Positions 51,864 to 64,000 of a stretch of 64,000 nucleotides of DNA are shown piece after piece; the stretch's first letter is position 1; the number at the start of each line of letters is the position of its first letter. The notes under the pieces are model-generated. The model worked only from the letters and a program-made list of their open reading frames with translations, searched no databases and was not told the DNA's origin. The DNA is taken from the NCBI GenBank assembly GCA_026874595.1, contig CM049310.1:33171558-33235557 (forward strand), in the 5' to 3' direction. A program made the position numbers and the translations under genes. Source of the DNA: Sipunculus nudus (lineage: Eukaryota; Annelida; Sipuncula; Golfingiida; Sipunculidae).

Positions 51864-52697
51864 GTTACAAATGCTTCATTCATGTATATGAATTCCCCTG
51901 GTTTTCTACAGTTGGTATTTTATAGGTGAATTCCAAGCCTCCAGGTTTAAATGAGACCAGTTTAAGGAAAGCCTTTTTGTATAGATCTACAAGTTGAACC
52001 AGTGTCTTAGACAACTGTTTATGATCCAATAATTAAAATGTAAGACAAAAAGACTGCTTCTGGCATCCTCATCATCAATTTGTCTACTCGACAGACCAGA
52101 AATCAGCCATGCTACCACCAGGTTCTGCATTCTTCCATTTGTCCTGAACACTATTTCATCCCCGCTGCTCAAACCTTCTTTATTTACCCCACTTGTTGGT
52201 CACAGCCATCTGTGCTGGTTGACCACTACTAAAGCTTTTTTACTTCATTTGTTGATGTGATAATAAAACATTTTCAAGCCACTTTCTTCTCACTCAGCTT
52301 GTTAAACCAGCCAGGGGTGCCTACTGTTACAGTGTTTTGAGTGCTGCTAGCTAATGTGAAATATGTAAAGTTTAGCATTAGCAGTTGCTGTCAAGTAAAT
52401 CAAGAGATTGCGTGAATACTAGATTCCAGATAAAGGGCAGATTGTCCAGACTGCTTACATTAACCTACACATTGAGCCAAGCAAACCTTATCTACCGCTG
52501 GGGGTGCTGTGTATATGCTCTGTCAGTTTATATGTTGACAAGAGATGGAAATTGTTAACATGTACCGGCTTGTGAATAGTATATACACTAGACTGGTCTA
52601 AGCTGTTGAGGAATGTAGACTGGCCCTAACTTATAATCATTAGAGAATTGTTCAGCTCCTTTCTTTTGTTGACAGGATCTTATATTCATGCTCTGTA

Positions 52698-53653
52698 TAT
52701 GTCAGGGTAGAGTTTGCGATCTGGTAGAATCGGAGTTTCTACTGGGAGAAACTACGATCAGAGTCTCTGCTGGTAGAAACCATGATCGGAGTCTCTACCA
52801 GTAGAAACTCTGATCCCACTGGTAGAGACTCCCGATCGTGGTTTCTACCAGTTGAAACTGCGATTGATCATTACACAACTAATTAACACCTAAACTGTGA
52901 CAGCTTTCACACCTTGCAAGTTGTTTGGTTACAAGAACATACATTAAAGGTAAAACGTTAAAGGTAAACATTTATCAATACTTGCCTTTTATCTTTCCCA
53001 CTTAGTGAATTATTTTGTAAGAAGAAGAAACATCAAGGGTTATAATTTAACAACATAATGGTTCCTTGCCTGTGACATACTAAAAATAAATAGGAAATAA
53101 ATTCACAGGTTTTAAAAGGGGAAAAAGGCATAATAAAATAAAATTTTTTTTTTTTTTTAAATTCACATATTTGATATTCAAATAAATATATAATATTATT
53201 TAACAACCACAGAAACTTATTTTGGGATTTGCACCAACAGAGTTCCTATATGTAGAAATGAAGTTCCTACCAGTAGGGTCGCAGTTTCTACTGGTTGGCT
53301 TATCATTAATTAAAGTTCCCACCAGTAAGATCGCAGTTTCTACTGGCCTGGTAGGATTGCAGTTTCTACTGGTCCCTTCAGTAGAATTGAAGTTCCTACC
53401 AGTAGGATCGCAGTTTCTTCTGGTAGGAACTGTGATTGGAGTCTCTACCAGTATAGTATCAGTAGAACTGAAGTTCCTACCAGTAGAATCGGAGTTCTTA
53501 CTGGTAGAAACCATGATCGAAATCTCTACCAGAAGGATCGAAGTTTCTACCTGTGGAAACTCCGATTGTGGTTTCTACCAGCAGAGTCTCCAATCGTAGT
53601 TTCTACTGGTAGAAACTCTGATTCTACCAGATCGCAATCTCTACCTTGACATA
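52698..53653. mobile_element. Fold-back element with ~90-bp terminal inverted repeats and palindromic array
   Basis: The left end TATGTCAGGGTAGAG then TTGCGATCTGGTAGAATC matches the complement of the right end (TATGTCAAGGTAGAG, then TTGCGATCTGGTAGAATC) for about 90 bp with few mismatches. TA flanks both sides. Both arms (52718-52866 and 53236-53645) consist of ~24-bp units around GTTTCTACTGGTAGAAAC, itself nearly palindromic, spaced by GATC-type linkers. The middle 350 bp is AT-rich with an internal poly-T run. No transposase is present. Confidence 0.75.
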
Positions 53654-54022
53654 TATATCAACATTTTCAGTTGTGAGAGTCTGTGAGACAGACCAGATTA
53701 TGAACTATGGAAAACCAGACTTTTCCCACTTCACATATATTGGCCACCTATTGGTGAAGACTGACACTGAAAGTTCAAGTCTTTCATATTTAAAAAATCT
53801 TATTTTGTTACAATTCTGATGATAAAAGTCGAAAGTCTTACATCTTTCAAAACATGTTTCATGTCCCTGGCTTACTTTACATTTCTTTTGACAAAGAATA
53901 CTGGATAGTTGGACCAAAACACTGCGGCCATCATTACTTTACAGTGTACATGGATAGTTGGACCCAAACACTACATATAGTGTGCAAGCTCATGGAAAAG
54001 GTCTGTTGTCAGACCTCTTTAA

Positions 54023-54287
54023 CCCTTTACTGTTTACATTTATTTTAGATTTCCGACAAATTCTGACACTATTTATATTTACACTAATAGCCATATCTTT
54101 TCAAGCTTTTTTGTATCTTTATCAAATTTTCAACAGTTACAACTAATAATGTTTGCTGAAGATTATTAAAAATCATTGAAACTTAGAAATAATATGCAAT
54201 ATTTTTCTCCTGAAAGAATCTATACATATTATGGCATTTAAGTTGCCCATTTTGAGTGCTCTTTAGTGGCTTGTAAACAGTAAAGGG
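54023..54287. mobile_element. piggyBac-type MITE (265 bp)
   Basis: Perfect 16-bp terminal inverted repeats, CCCTTTACTGTTTACA and its complement, are flanked on both sides by TTAA (54019-54022 and 54288-54291). TTAA target sites and CCC-starting termini are the hallmark of piggyBac transposition. The interior is AT-rich and non-coding, so the element depends on a transposase encoded elsewhere. Confidence 0.8.
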
Positions 54288-57200
54288 TTAAACAAGAAAA
54301 ACCAAAACAGTCTTTAAGCCAACAATTATGTCAGTGAGAAAACACAGAGAAACCTCTACTTACAGACATCTTTCTATTCTGGACACTTCTCTCTACTATG
54401 GACACCTACTACTAACACTTAAGGGTAGTCTTTCGAAGAAAAGCAATTTCAGGTCCTATACCTCTAAAATTCAGGGACCCCTCAAAAACTGAGGTCCCAA
54501 TTGTGTCTATAATAGAGATGTTATACTGCATTTTAAATATTCATGAGTTTACTTTTGAAGATGGAGCCAGAAAAGAGTAATATAGTAAAGCTGGTGCCCA
54601 GTGCCTTATCTTTATTTGCTTTCAGTATATATTCTGATCAACTTCATGTATAACCTGACAGCATGGAAAAGATAGCTGGTGCTCTAAATTGTGAAATCTG
54701 CTTGTAAGATATGTGTATATTTAAATCAGGTTTGTTTATGTGGTATGTGGTTATACAAAAACTCCCATACTTTACAAAGGGTGTACCTAAACAGCATAAT
54801 AAAGCATGTTTTACAGACCTTGTAATACATTTATGGGACATCTATACAGAGAATATGTTTTGCCAATTATAAGGTATTAAAGTGAATGCATTTGGATCAG
54901 GCTGTCAGGGAAAATGCTTGAATTGATTATCAGCCATAGTGTGGAGACCTGTTACCAACTAATGTTGATGTGATTGTATGAACAGGTTGGATTTATTTAT
55001 ATCATTTTAACAGCATATAGCCATATGTATTGCTTCTCAAAAAAGCGTGTGTCATGAGCATTTTGTGAAAACAAACTGGATCATTATAATAAGTTATCAC
55101 TAAAGAAAATAGAAGAGAAACTTTATTTAATGCCATCAATCAGTAAAACTGATAATCTGCTTCTAAATATTGTCTTTTTATCAATTTATGAAAACTTGAC
55201 CCATATAAAATTTATTACTGTTTGAGCTCCATTGAAAATCTTATTGCACAGCTTGGATCAACGGATAAATTAGTTATATAGGCCTATAATTAATAAAACA
55301 GCAAATGAGGAAAGCCCTGTTGCCTGGAATTTTACATTAACTCTGCAGAGAGGGTTATATTTTCACCTGTTTGTTGGTTTGCTGGAATTTTAACAGGATC
55401 AAGCAAAATCAGCAGAACAAATACCTCAGTATGCAAAGACTAAAATTTGGTACAGATTTTGTGGTAGATATAAAAAGATTTTTTTGGCCTAGGCAGAGGT
55501 ATACATTCACCTGACTGCTACTTAGGTCAGAAAATGCTAAGGAGCTGTGATTCATAATGAGTATGCTGAATCCTAATACATGACAAAGGCCCCAGGCATC
55601 TTCCTAGAATGATGAACCTTTGTCCTCTTTACAGTCTGTTGCCAGGCAACGTGTGAAGAGCAAGAATAACATTTGAGTCATAGTTGTTTTCTGAGTTCTT
55701 AGACAATTGATCATTTATAATTTCAAGATGATTGTCTTTCAAATGTGAAAAATATCAAATATGTCAAATGAGAGCCACCTTCTGAAACCAGTACTTTCAC
55801 ACAAATTTTTACTTCAGTTCATCTGAGTATTATCAAGAACCATGTAAAATATTGCTGAGTTGGTTTAGTGTTAAATTTTGTTAACCATTAAAATTGTCAT
55901 GCCTGAACACTGTAAAGCAGCTGTAGCTTTCTAAAATTTATTATTGCTTTAACACATTTCTACACCTATTTAATATAAAAAACAAAATCTGTTGAGCAGC
56001 AGGATCACCAGCAATTGTGTAAACATACTTGTCCCCTGCATTTTCTGATTGAATTTTATCATGGCAAATTTTTTTTCTGGTAAATACAATCAGCTGTATT
56101 GTCTGTGGATTAAATAATAATAGAATATGATGAAGTAATTTCATCATATATATCTCCCTTAAATAGAACTTAAAAGGTCATTTCATAAAAACGTTTATAA
56201 AAAATGATAAATATTTTATTAAAAAAAAGTATCAAGAAAGATTGAGTAACCCAGAAATAGCAGGGTTAGGACCCTTCAGTGAGACCTCGCCTAATTAAAG
56301 ACACCTGTGTGCAGTACATGTTAATATCTGCTTTAGCATTAATATCTTTTGTCCCACCATCAGAAGTACAAAGAACAATATGGGATCACATAGCTGTCCA
56401 CTGTGGGGTAGTACCTTATTACAGTCCATTTGACTTGGTGATATCACCATTTTTAGGCCAGTTGTGTGATATGAATACCTTACTTATAAATGATGTCACC
56501 TTAAGAAGTGACTCAGCCCACTTGGGTGACCTGATAGTGTACTGTACCCACTGACATAGTTGCACTGACAAGTGATAATGAGACATCCAGGGGTTTTCTT
56601 ACTGTCAGAGTCTTCATCCTGAAATTCCTAGTGCTCATGCAGTTTTTTTTTTATTTTTCTTTATTTTTTAATTTGTCTCATTTTATAACCACAGTTTTGA
56701 ACTGTGAATCAATGTTTACTTTAGATGTACACATTTCCTGGCTTCCAGATCTGGGTTAATGGGTCATCTTCTGCAAGTGATACCATTGGTGACTAAAGTT
56801 AAGGATTTTTTGTTTTATCAAGGACTCATCAATGCTTAACTGATGTCTTAGTCCACCAAAGTCTTAGTCATGCAGATTGAGCTTGTGAATTGATAAGGAG
56901 CCTTTGATTCAGTTTGATTATCAATCATTGCCTTTGACCAAATTCTCATTACTTTTATTGCAAACAGTAATAATATATTTTGTCATTGAGTATATTGATC
57001 TACTTAATGTTGCCTTCCCAGATTATGCTAAGGTGAACATTATATTATACCAAGGCATTTTTTTAGACCAAGTGAAAATTTACATAATCTGAAACAAGAT
57101 TGCCCATCCTGCGACAAATAATTCAATGAAAATAATGTTTGGGGATTTGTTGTTGAAAACTATTAATAACTTAGTGTTTGTCGTTTTTAATAAGCTCTGA

Positions 57201-59384
57201 ACAGCTTATGGTGAATTGAAAAAAAAAAATTCCCTGAGTGTGATGTATGTGGTGTTACTGGAGGGGTAGGGTGTTGTTCCTAGCCTGCCACACACAAAAA
57301 TATTTCTTCTTCATCTCTTGCCCATGTCTCTTCCTTCCACAAGATTTCATCCAAAGTTTCCATGAACTTTCAAAGATTTGTCTCGGAAACACGCACAAAA
57401 AGGGCAGATCACATAACCACCTGCCACCTTCATTGATAGAGGTAACAAATGTTTACACTTTGTATGTTAATAACACCCTGTGTTATTATGATATTAGAAA
57501 ACCACTATTAAAGGAGATTGGGGGGGGGGGGGGGAGAATGAACAGTTTGGATCATGATGTAGATCTTTTCTCCAAACAGACATTAGGTTGAATATTTTTC
57601 CTTATCTTGCAACTCCTTATTCCCCAGTCTTTCTGGACTTTGTGCATCGATGTCTCAGGTGTATCAAGGACTTCTCTGATCTCTAATTTCACTCAGAGAT
57701 TCTGTGATGTACAAGTAGTCTCCAGTATATGGATGGAACTTGTATCAGCTCTCTGCCTGACTGAGTATCTTAGAAGTCTGTGAATGAATTTATGAGACAG
57801 TGCATGGAAATGCAAGGCATGGTACTCAGCCGGACTTGAAAAGAGTTAAAGGTTCTAAGGAGTGTTGGCTCACTCTCTGAATTCTTTTTCATGTTGTTTT
57901 CCGCACTTCAGAGAGGATTCTGCTTACGTGATGTTCATCATGCTCCTCTTTCAGAAGAGAGAAGCAATCTTTGAGAATTGGGACAATCTTAAATGAAAGA
58001 GAAGGTGTTTTGTTCATTTACTGCTTTCCTGGAGTGGCATTCTTGGTAGTTATACCAATATCCAGTCGTTTTAATATATCATCTTAAGCATATTGATCGT
58101 TATGTTTCTGCATTGCCTTCTGGTTAATTAAGTTGGAATTACAGGACAGGAGATTTTCGCTGATAATGCTGTAAATGTGGAGTACTAGAAACATAATAAA
58201 TCATGATGCAATAAAGTAAAATTACAGGACCGAATGAAGCTGGAAGCATCTTTTCATATGTGTAATAAACAGACTTGGGGAGTCTCGAGGCAGCTAAGGC
58301 CAATTTGGTAATATTGAAACTGCCATATCTCTGAGAAGCACAGAGCATAAATACTACTGTTTTATCAGGCTGTGACACCAGGCTCTGCCATGCTGATGGC
58401 AGCGCTGGGCTGCTGCTCCTTAGTTGTGAGCCAGCAACTTGCAGATATTGCTTTCCTCCATTTTAAGATTGGTCCAGTAAATCACTCATCCTGCAAGGGG
58501 ATCTTAAGAGCATGGAATCTCTCCATGGGTCTGCCAAGATGCTGTTTTTACACATTTGCCTAATAGCTTGATTTGGCCCTGTCTGAAGCCAACAACCGTT
58601 TTCTTGTACAGCAGATTTTTGGTTGGAGGGCAATGGAGGCAACAGCTGTTTAAACATACCACTCCAAATGAAAAATAAGTTATTATATGATACTGAGCTG
58701 AAATATTCAGTAAATATTATTTTTGGAAAATGGCATGTATTATGTTCAGTGATATTACTCTACTTACTAAACTAGAGAAGTTTTCAGTGTACCCTTTTGT
58801 CCCCAGGCAGTATATATATTAACATATAGGTTATATCGTTCCATTAATGCTGTCTTTTTATTGAACCTATGATTGTAACCCCCAGGGATCGAGGCATAAT
58901 GTAGAGAGTATGAAAGTGAATGTTTAGCTGTGAGTTATATGCTATGGTTAACTATGAATTTCAGGTTTTCTGTGTTTAGGGTTGGAGTATAACATTTGAT
59001 GATATGTTGTCATTTATCTTTTTGTTTTCAGGTTTTCTGTTCATGCTTTAACAATTTGTGCACCAGTAAATCTGAATAAAAAGTCAAAGTATCAATATTG
59101 TTTGTTGTGTCTATGGAAATTGATACATAAGTAATATTTGAGGGGGTGGGAGGATTTAGTCATTAATGGCAAATCATCATATGCTTTTCACAAATAAAAA
59201 ATTTTCATAGAGCTATAAGGTCTTCAGCATTATGGTAATTAGAGATGTGTACACATGTAAGGCAACCTGTATTGTAAAAAGGTTTTTGGTTAGGGTATAT
59301 GTAATAAAGTACATATTTAAATAAAGTTTTATTAGTGTTATCATGTCAGTTAGTTTTAATCTGATAAGTCAGTATATTATGTGG

Positions 59385-59640
59385 TAGGTAGAATGATTAG
59401 GATGCCAGACCTGTGACAGCAAGGTTCCTGTTCCGACTATCCTCTAAACCCCTTGCTACATGTCTTCACCACAGTAATGTGCCCTCTTTAACCAGGAGTG
59501 AATGGTTGAATATTGCATTCAAATAAGCTTCTGAGGGTCAGTTTCGGTTGCTTATATATTGTAAGCTCCACAGGGGCTTGAGATGAGCTACAAAAACGAA
59601 CAGACCCTTACACCAGGAAGGCAAAGTGTAAAGTAGGAGG
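59385..59640 (+). mobile_element. tRNA-derived SINE
   Basis: GGTAGAATGATTAGGATG resembles a pol III A box and GGTTCCTGTTCCGACTATCC a B-box region about 35 nt downstream. A non-tRNA body follows, with GCTTATATATTGTAAGCTCC and CTACAAAAACGAACAG. The acceptor stem is not paired, so it is not a functional tRNA. Ends are approximate. Confidence 0.5.
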
Positions 59641-60084
59641 ACACCAGCATCATCAGTGATACCTGATTTTAAATACACCTTTACCTTGTCGATGAGTAAA
59701 AGAAAGGGTCATAAAAAATAATCAAAGTATCCTTTAAGTAAGCACTTATGATAAAGGGTCCATAAAATGATTTGAATACCACTAATGTATGTGTTAGTGC
59801 AGTAGTAAAGATGAAGATAATGGAACAGCACTGAAGGAGATAGACTAGCACTGAATACATTGGAAATAGCGCTCCATTGTGGCTGTATTAGTTTTATGTT
59901 CGGTATATTGATCCACCCAGGAAATGATTTACCAAGAGAGGGTGGTTTTATAGCAGCATCACACATTTCAGCCCCAAATACCAAGCTGTGGTTGAGCTGG
60001 ATTGAAATAAGCTGCTTGGGTGATGGAAGTTGACAGTACGCCCTTCATGACTTGGAGCAAAATGCTCAGTCCTTTAAAGTGTTA

Positions 60085-60590
60085 ATTGGCAAGAGATTTG
60101 TTTGAAACATTTTGGCTTGTTCTTTAAATTGATTCATTAGATTCATTAAGCTTTGTACAGCTTTTTTTAACTAGACCACAATGAATTATTATTAAAATTT
60201 CTTGTATGCTCAGGAATCTACTAGCCATTAATTTATTTGTTAATTATTCATTTATTCATGGCAAGAGGTTTATTTAAAGCATTTTACCCTGTTCTTTATA
60301 TTTATTAATTAGATTGATTAAGGTTTGGATATTTTTTACAAATTTCTGACGTCATTTAATTACAAATAGACATCATTGGACCTGTGAGTTGTTATTACCT
60401 TATAAATAATTCATTTATTTGTGACAAGAGATTCATATGAAACATATTAGTCTGTTCTTAAAATTAATAAATTAGTTTGGGCATATCTGACAAATCCATG
60501 AAGTGAGACCTGAATGAATTATTAGTAGAATTTCTTGTACATTTATTAATATTATAATTAGACCTTACATAAAAAAAAACATTTATTACA
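60085..60590 (+). repeat. Three diverged ~166-bp tandem units
   Basis: GGCAAGAGATTTGTTTGAAAC (60089), GGCAAGAGGTTTATTTAAAGC (60259) and GACAAGAGATTCATATGAAAC (60422) each lead to a TGTTCTTTAAATT-like block and then an ATTAGATTGATTAAG-like block. Spacing is ~170 and ~163 bp. GAATTATTATTAAAATTTC and GAATTATTAGTAGAATTTC mark the inter-unit segments. It looks like an old satellite relic. Confidence 0.55.
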
Positions 60591-62004
60591 TTGCCTACCA
60601 AATACAAAATGTCATCCGTTGACATCAGTCTTATTTTAAAATAAGTACACACATAAGAATATAGCCAGGCCCAGTTTTAAAAATAATTTTTCATAATTCT
60701 TGTCATTTTATGTGGAAACTGCATGGGTTAAATGATGATAATGCTTGAGATACTTGATACTGTCATATGCCTGACACACACAAAGCTGTTCTGTTAACAA
60801 GATCAGTGGTATCAGATGGATTGGACCCACCTCAGGTGTTCATTCGGGCAGACCTGACAATGTGAATAAGGCCATGCTCCAATATGAGGTCATAAAGTAC
60901 TGTGCGTCATTCAGAAGAAAATACACACTAAAATCATCTGGTCTGTGATAATGTGATAAAAATCTCACCACTCAGGGTGTCATTTTGATTAAGAGGCCTG
61001 CTATAGTGCTGCAAAATGTCAGGGCTTGCTGCTTGCTCAGTACTGTCAGCAGGGATGTTCAATGGGTTTCAGACTGGCAGACAGTAATTGACATTTCCCT
61101 GTGATATGTGGATGTTAAAGTTGTCAGAAAGACCCTGATTATACCTAACTGGATGTTGAGGAGAACACCTGCAGTTGTTGCTGGACATTGTGTGGACATG
61201 TCTACTGAATTTTACATATTGATTTTCTATTCAGAATCTTCCTGAAGGTTGGACATGGTTCCTTTTTAATCATCAATCATCAATTTTAGCAAACTGGTGG
61301 ATGATTGAGTAATCTTTAATATGTGGATTAGGAATTTTTTTGGGTATTTTTGTCATTTTACTGTCAATATTTTACTATCTAAACCTTGCAAAAAAATTGT
61401 CTAGCTCATTGCTGACAGTTTTCAGAATAATGTCATAAAAAACTCACCACTCTCAAATGCGCAAAAACAAATCCACAGGTAGCTGTTAATAATAATATTA
61501 GCACATTTAAAAAATTGACTAATTGTAAATTTCATTCAAACATTCATTACTTAGCACAAAAAAAAAGTTATTTAATTAGTTTGGTTATGTCTATGCGTTG
61601 TTTTCTAATTAATTTACCCTTTCATGTAAGTTGACCCACACACATTTTATACAGCAGGGATGGGTTTTCAGATCCTGGGAACAGCAAAGTATTTAACCAG
61701 GAACAGAATGTTTCCGCCTTCGTTGAATTTACATCACTTTGTGTGCCATCAGCCCTGGACGATTGTGTGGGTGGGCTGGATTGCAGCTCCAGGTTTTGGC
61801 TTTAGGACTGTTTGTGGTTAAACCACCAACCAGGAAGACGCAGATTTCAGTCACATTCACTTTAAATCTTCTCCGTGACTGTGTTTTGAAGCTGGAGGGA
61901 AACACCTGGTGTTTCTGTATGTGTGACAGTGTCCTAAATACTAATTATATTCACAAAAAGACACAACTACTTATGATTATATCAGACATGGGGTAATATT
62001 AATA

Positions 62005-62158
62005 AATACTAGTAATAGGCAGTAATTCAATTACTTTTCATCAGTAATAGGCAATAATAGATAATAGACATTCCAAAAATGTTGAATAATAGTAATAGTA
62101 ATAGTAATAGGCAGATTAATAATAGATTAATAGCTATTACTTTAACTATTACCAGCCT
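62005..62158. repeat. TAATAG-rich low-complexity repeat
   Basis: Runs of TAATAG and AATAGTAAT with the recurring word TAATAGGCA. No coding potential. Confidence 0.7.
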
Positions 62159-64000
62159 AGGAGTAATTAAGAGTGTGTGGGTCTGAGTGCAAGTCAGCAG
62201 AAACACTGATAAGGCTTTAGCTTAGGTGAAGCTGCATGCTTCCATGCTCTTTAAATTAAAAAGTGGCACAGGCCATGATGTTCTCACTAACAACAATAAC
62301 ACAGGATGACTGCACTGTTGGTACATCAATGTAGGTGTTTTCCCTGGATACTGATAGCTCTTTACAATCAAAGCACAGTTCAACCATGCTTTTTATGTTT
62401 GTGTATAAGCTACAGATAGCCAGGTCAGAACCCAGTCAGACAGAACACCAAAAGGTTAACTCATACCTGGTGATTGTTTCCCAACTAAAAACTGTGACTA
62501 AAACTTTTTAAACACAAATCTGTGACTATTTTCTATCCAAGCTTGTGGCTTGCTTCTGTGACTTTATTTCATATCCAAAATTGTGACTATATTTTGTTTG
62601 TGTGACATATTTCTTGCAATCATATTGTCACCAGTCAGAATGCAGCACTCCATGAAAACCTTGTTTGCCTTATGCTGTAAACATGACTCACCTCCAAGAC
62701 GAAACTGGATGACAACAGTGACTTATCCAAAATAATGATTTCATGCAGAAAATGAAATGTAAACATAATCTGATTAAGTGTTTCTTTCAAAGTTATTTAT
62801 GCATCTGCATTCAGTTGCAATTTGAATTTTGTTAAATTACAAAGGATTTTCAGTTATGTGAAACAGGTAGATAATAATAGTAATATTTTCAGATACCCAC
62901 CCTGATACCATGAGGGACACCATACTCTTATGATGAGGACAAAGTTTGCGAATAACCAAGGCTCACTGGTTATTTCAGCATCAATAAACTAGGTATCTAT
63001 GAGCAGGCAAAAGTCCAAAGTGAAACTTTCTGAAAAAGCTTGCAAGCCATTATCTTGCCTCTATTGCCTGTTTCAGCCCCTGTCAAAAGGGTCTTTAGGA
63101 TTGCGGGAATAATCTTCAGACCAGATTGTTGCTGGGTGTAAGACAAAAGCGCCCCCCCCCCCCCCCAATACTAAATCCAAAACGACTCAGAATTAAAATT
63201 TACTATATATTTTATATTTTTGGTTAATTATACAAAAGCAATATCAATGTATACCTCACAAAATTACATGAACTACACTTGTAAGGTTATGAAAAAAACA
63301 AATAATCAATAAAATGAAAATGCAAATAATCAGTACTTTGATGAATTATCATTCATGAAAATAATGATGTATATATTGTTGACATTATATATGGAAATAG
63401 AATGTGAATTTATGAACCAATAAGGGTTCTAGAGTCTAGACTAATTCTGAACTGTCTGCATGCTGGTGACTAGGGTGTCCATGCGTTCTTAACTAGTTAA
63501 CTGATTGTTGGTAAGTGCTGCTCCTCTGCTGGACTGTCTAACCTCTTGTCTTGCCCTTAGTTATGCTGATCTGGAGCTGTGCTAGATTTTGTTTCATGGA
63601 TACTTTTGCATTTTGCTTTGAGTGGTACCTGCAAATATATAGCTCTGGCTATCTTCCCTCTCATTTCTAAACTTCCCTGTTAAAACAGGCTAAATAAATT
63701 AAGAGCAATTTCCACTTTGACATGGTTGATGGAGCTGGATGAGCCCGGTTTTGGTTGTGTCAACTGTACAGCTCGGGCACCATTTCCCCCAATACAAGAA
63801 ACAGAACAAGTTCAGATTTTTGTCTATTTCTGTCACACAGAAAACATTCATTTTCTTTGCAAAGATACTATCACCAATTAGTCACCAAGCAGGAACTAAT
63901 ATTCAATTCAAGCAATTTTTTCATATCCAGTGAAACCACATAACTCATGAATATGGAGTTTCTTTACCTTTTATGTTCCTGTTCTCTGAAGGTGAGCAAG

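Larger units (their letters stand above)
42149..64000. other. PKN intron 2 (runs to window end)
   Basis: Almost 22 kb follow the HR1a exon with no exon matching PKN HR1b or later domains on the + strand and no recognisable gene on either strand. The DNA between the repeats listed separately is unremarkable AT-rich sequence with a G15 run (57520-57534) and a C15 run (63152-63166). Confidence 0.6.

Noticed and set aside
53200-53599. Open frames with RNCDPTGRNF-type repeats on both strands
   Set aside because: These are translations of the palindromic ~24-bp DNA array; similar frames open on both strands because the repeat is self-complementary.
52718-53645. CRISPR-like appearance of short palindromic repeats with spacers
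   Set aside because: The repeats vary in sequence and spacing, sit in two inverted arms of a transposable element in a eukaryotic intron, and no cas genes are present.
56279-56554. 91-codon open frame starting MRPRLIKD
   Set aside because: No recognisable domain, no clear splice sites, and a length expected by chance in 64 kb.
57247-57591. 114-codon open frame
   Set aside because: It includes translation of a G15 run and matches no family; treated as chance.
59390-59470. tRNA gene
   Set aside because: A- and B-box-like words are present but the acceptor stem does not pair and a SINE body follows.

Overview
This is eukaryotic, AT-rich, intron-rich DNA from a marine invertebrate, most likely a mollusc. 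The evidence is long introns with GT-AG splice sites, polyadenylation signals and no bacterial gene organisation. There are also families of tandem-repeat-bearing non-autonomous transposons that resemble the 'pearl'/Helitron-like elements described in bivalves. The species cannot be named from the sequence alone.

Three protein-coding genes can be reconstructed exon by exon. (1) QTRT2, + strand, 896-13340, 11 coding exons, 410 residues: the non-catalytic, zinc-binding partner of tRNA-guanine (queuine) transglycosylase. One of its introns (10917-11511) reads as a minor-spliceosome AT-AC intron. (2) HMCES, - strand, 22959-16238, 9 coding exons, 334 residues: the SRAP-domain protein that crosslinks to abasic sites in single-stranded DNA. 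It is tail-to-tail with QTRT2. (3) The 5' part of a protein kinase N gene (PKN), + strand, starting 23634. It is head-to-head with HMCES across a 674-bp shared promoter region. Only a first exon and the HR1a exon (41842-42148) lie in the window; the rest, including the kinase domain, must lie beyond 64000. Further possible first exons at 28654, 29851, 33373 and 41576 would all splice in frame to the HR1a exon, so PKN may use several promoters and N-termini.

The remaining sequence is intron and intergenic DNA rich in repeats. It holds two ~3-kb copies of one element with an internal 680-bp duplication (3413-6440 and 43429-46052). Three Helitron-like non-autonomous elements are present: two carry 280-bp dimeric tandem units with GGCGCC-centred palindromes (35617-37446, 38092-40395), and one carries nuclear-receptor-like AGGTCA arrays (47269-48826). 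There are four inverted-repeat elements (46246-47253, 51233-51863, 52698-53653, and a piggyBac-type MITE at 54023-54287), a tRNA-derived SINE near 59385, and several smaller satellite-like or fold-back arrays. No autonomous transposon protein, rRNA, functional tRNA or CRISPR locus was found.

The three genes belong to unrelated housekeeping or signalling pathways (tRNA queuosine modification, abasic-site protection, Rho-effector kinase signalling). The only functional link suggested by layout is the shared HMCES/PKN promoter.
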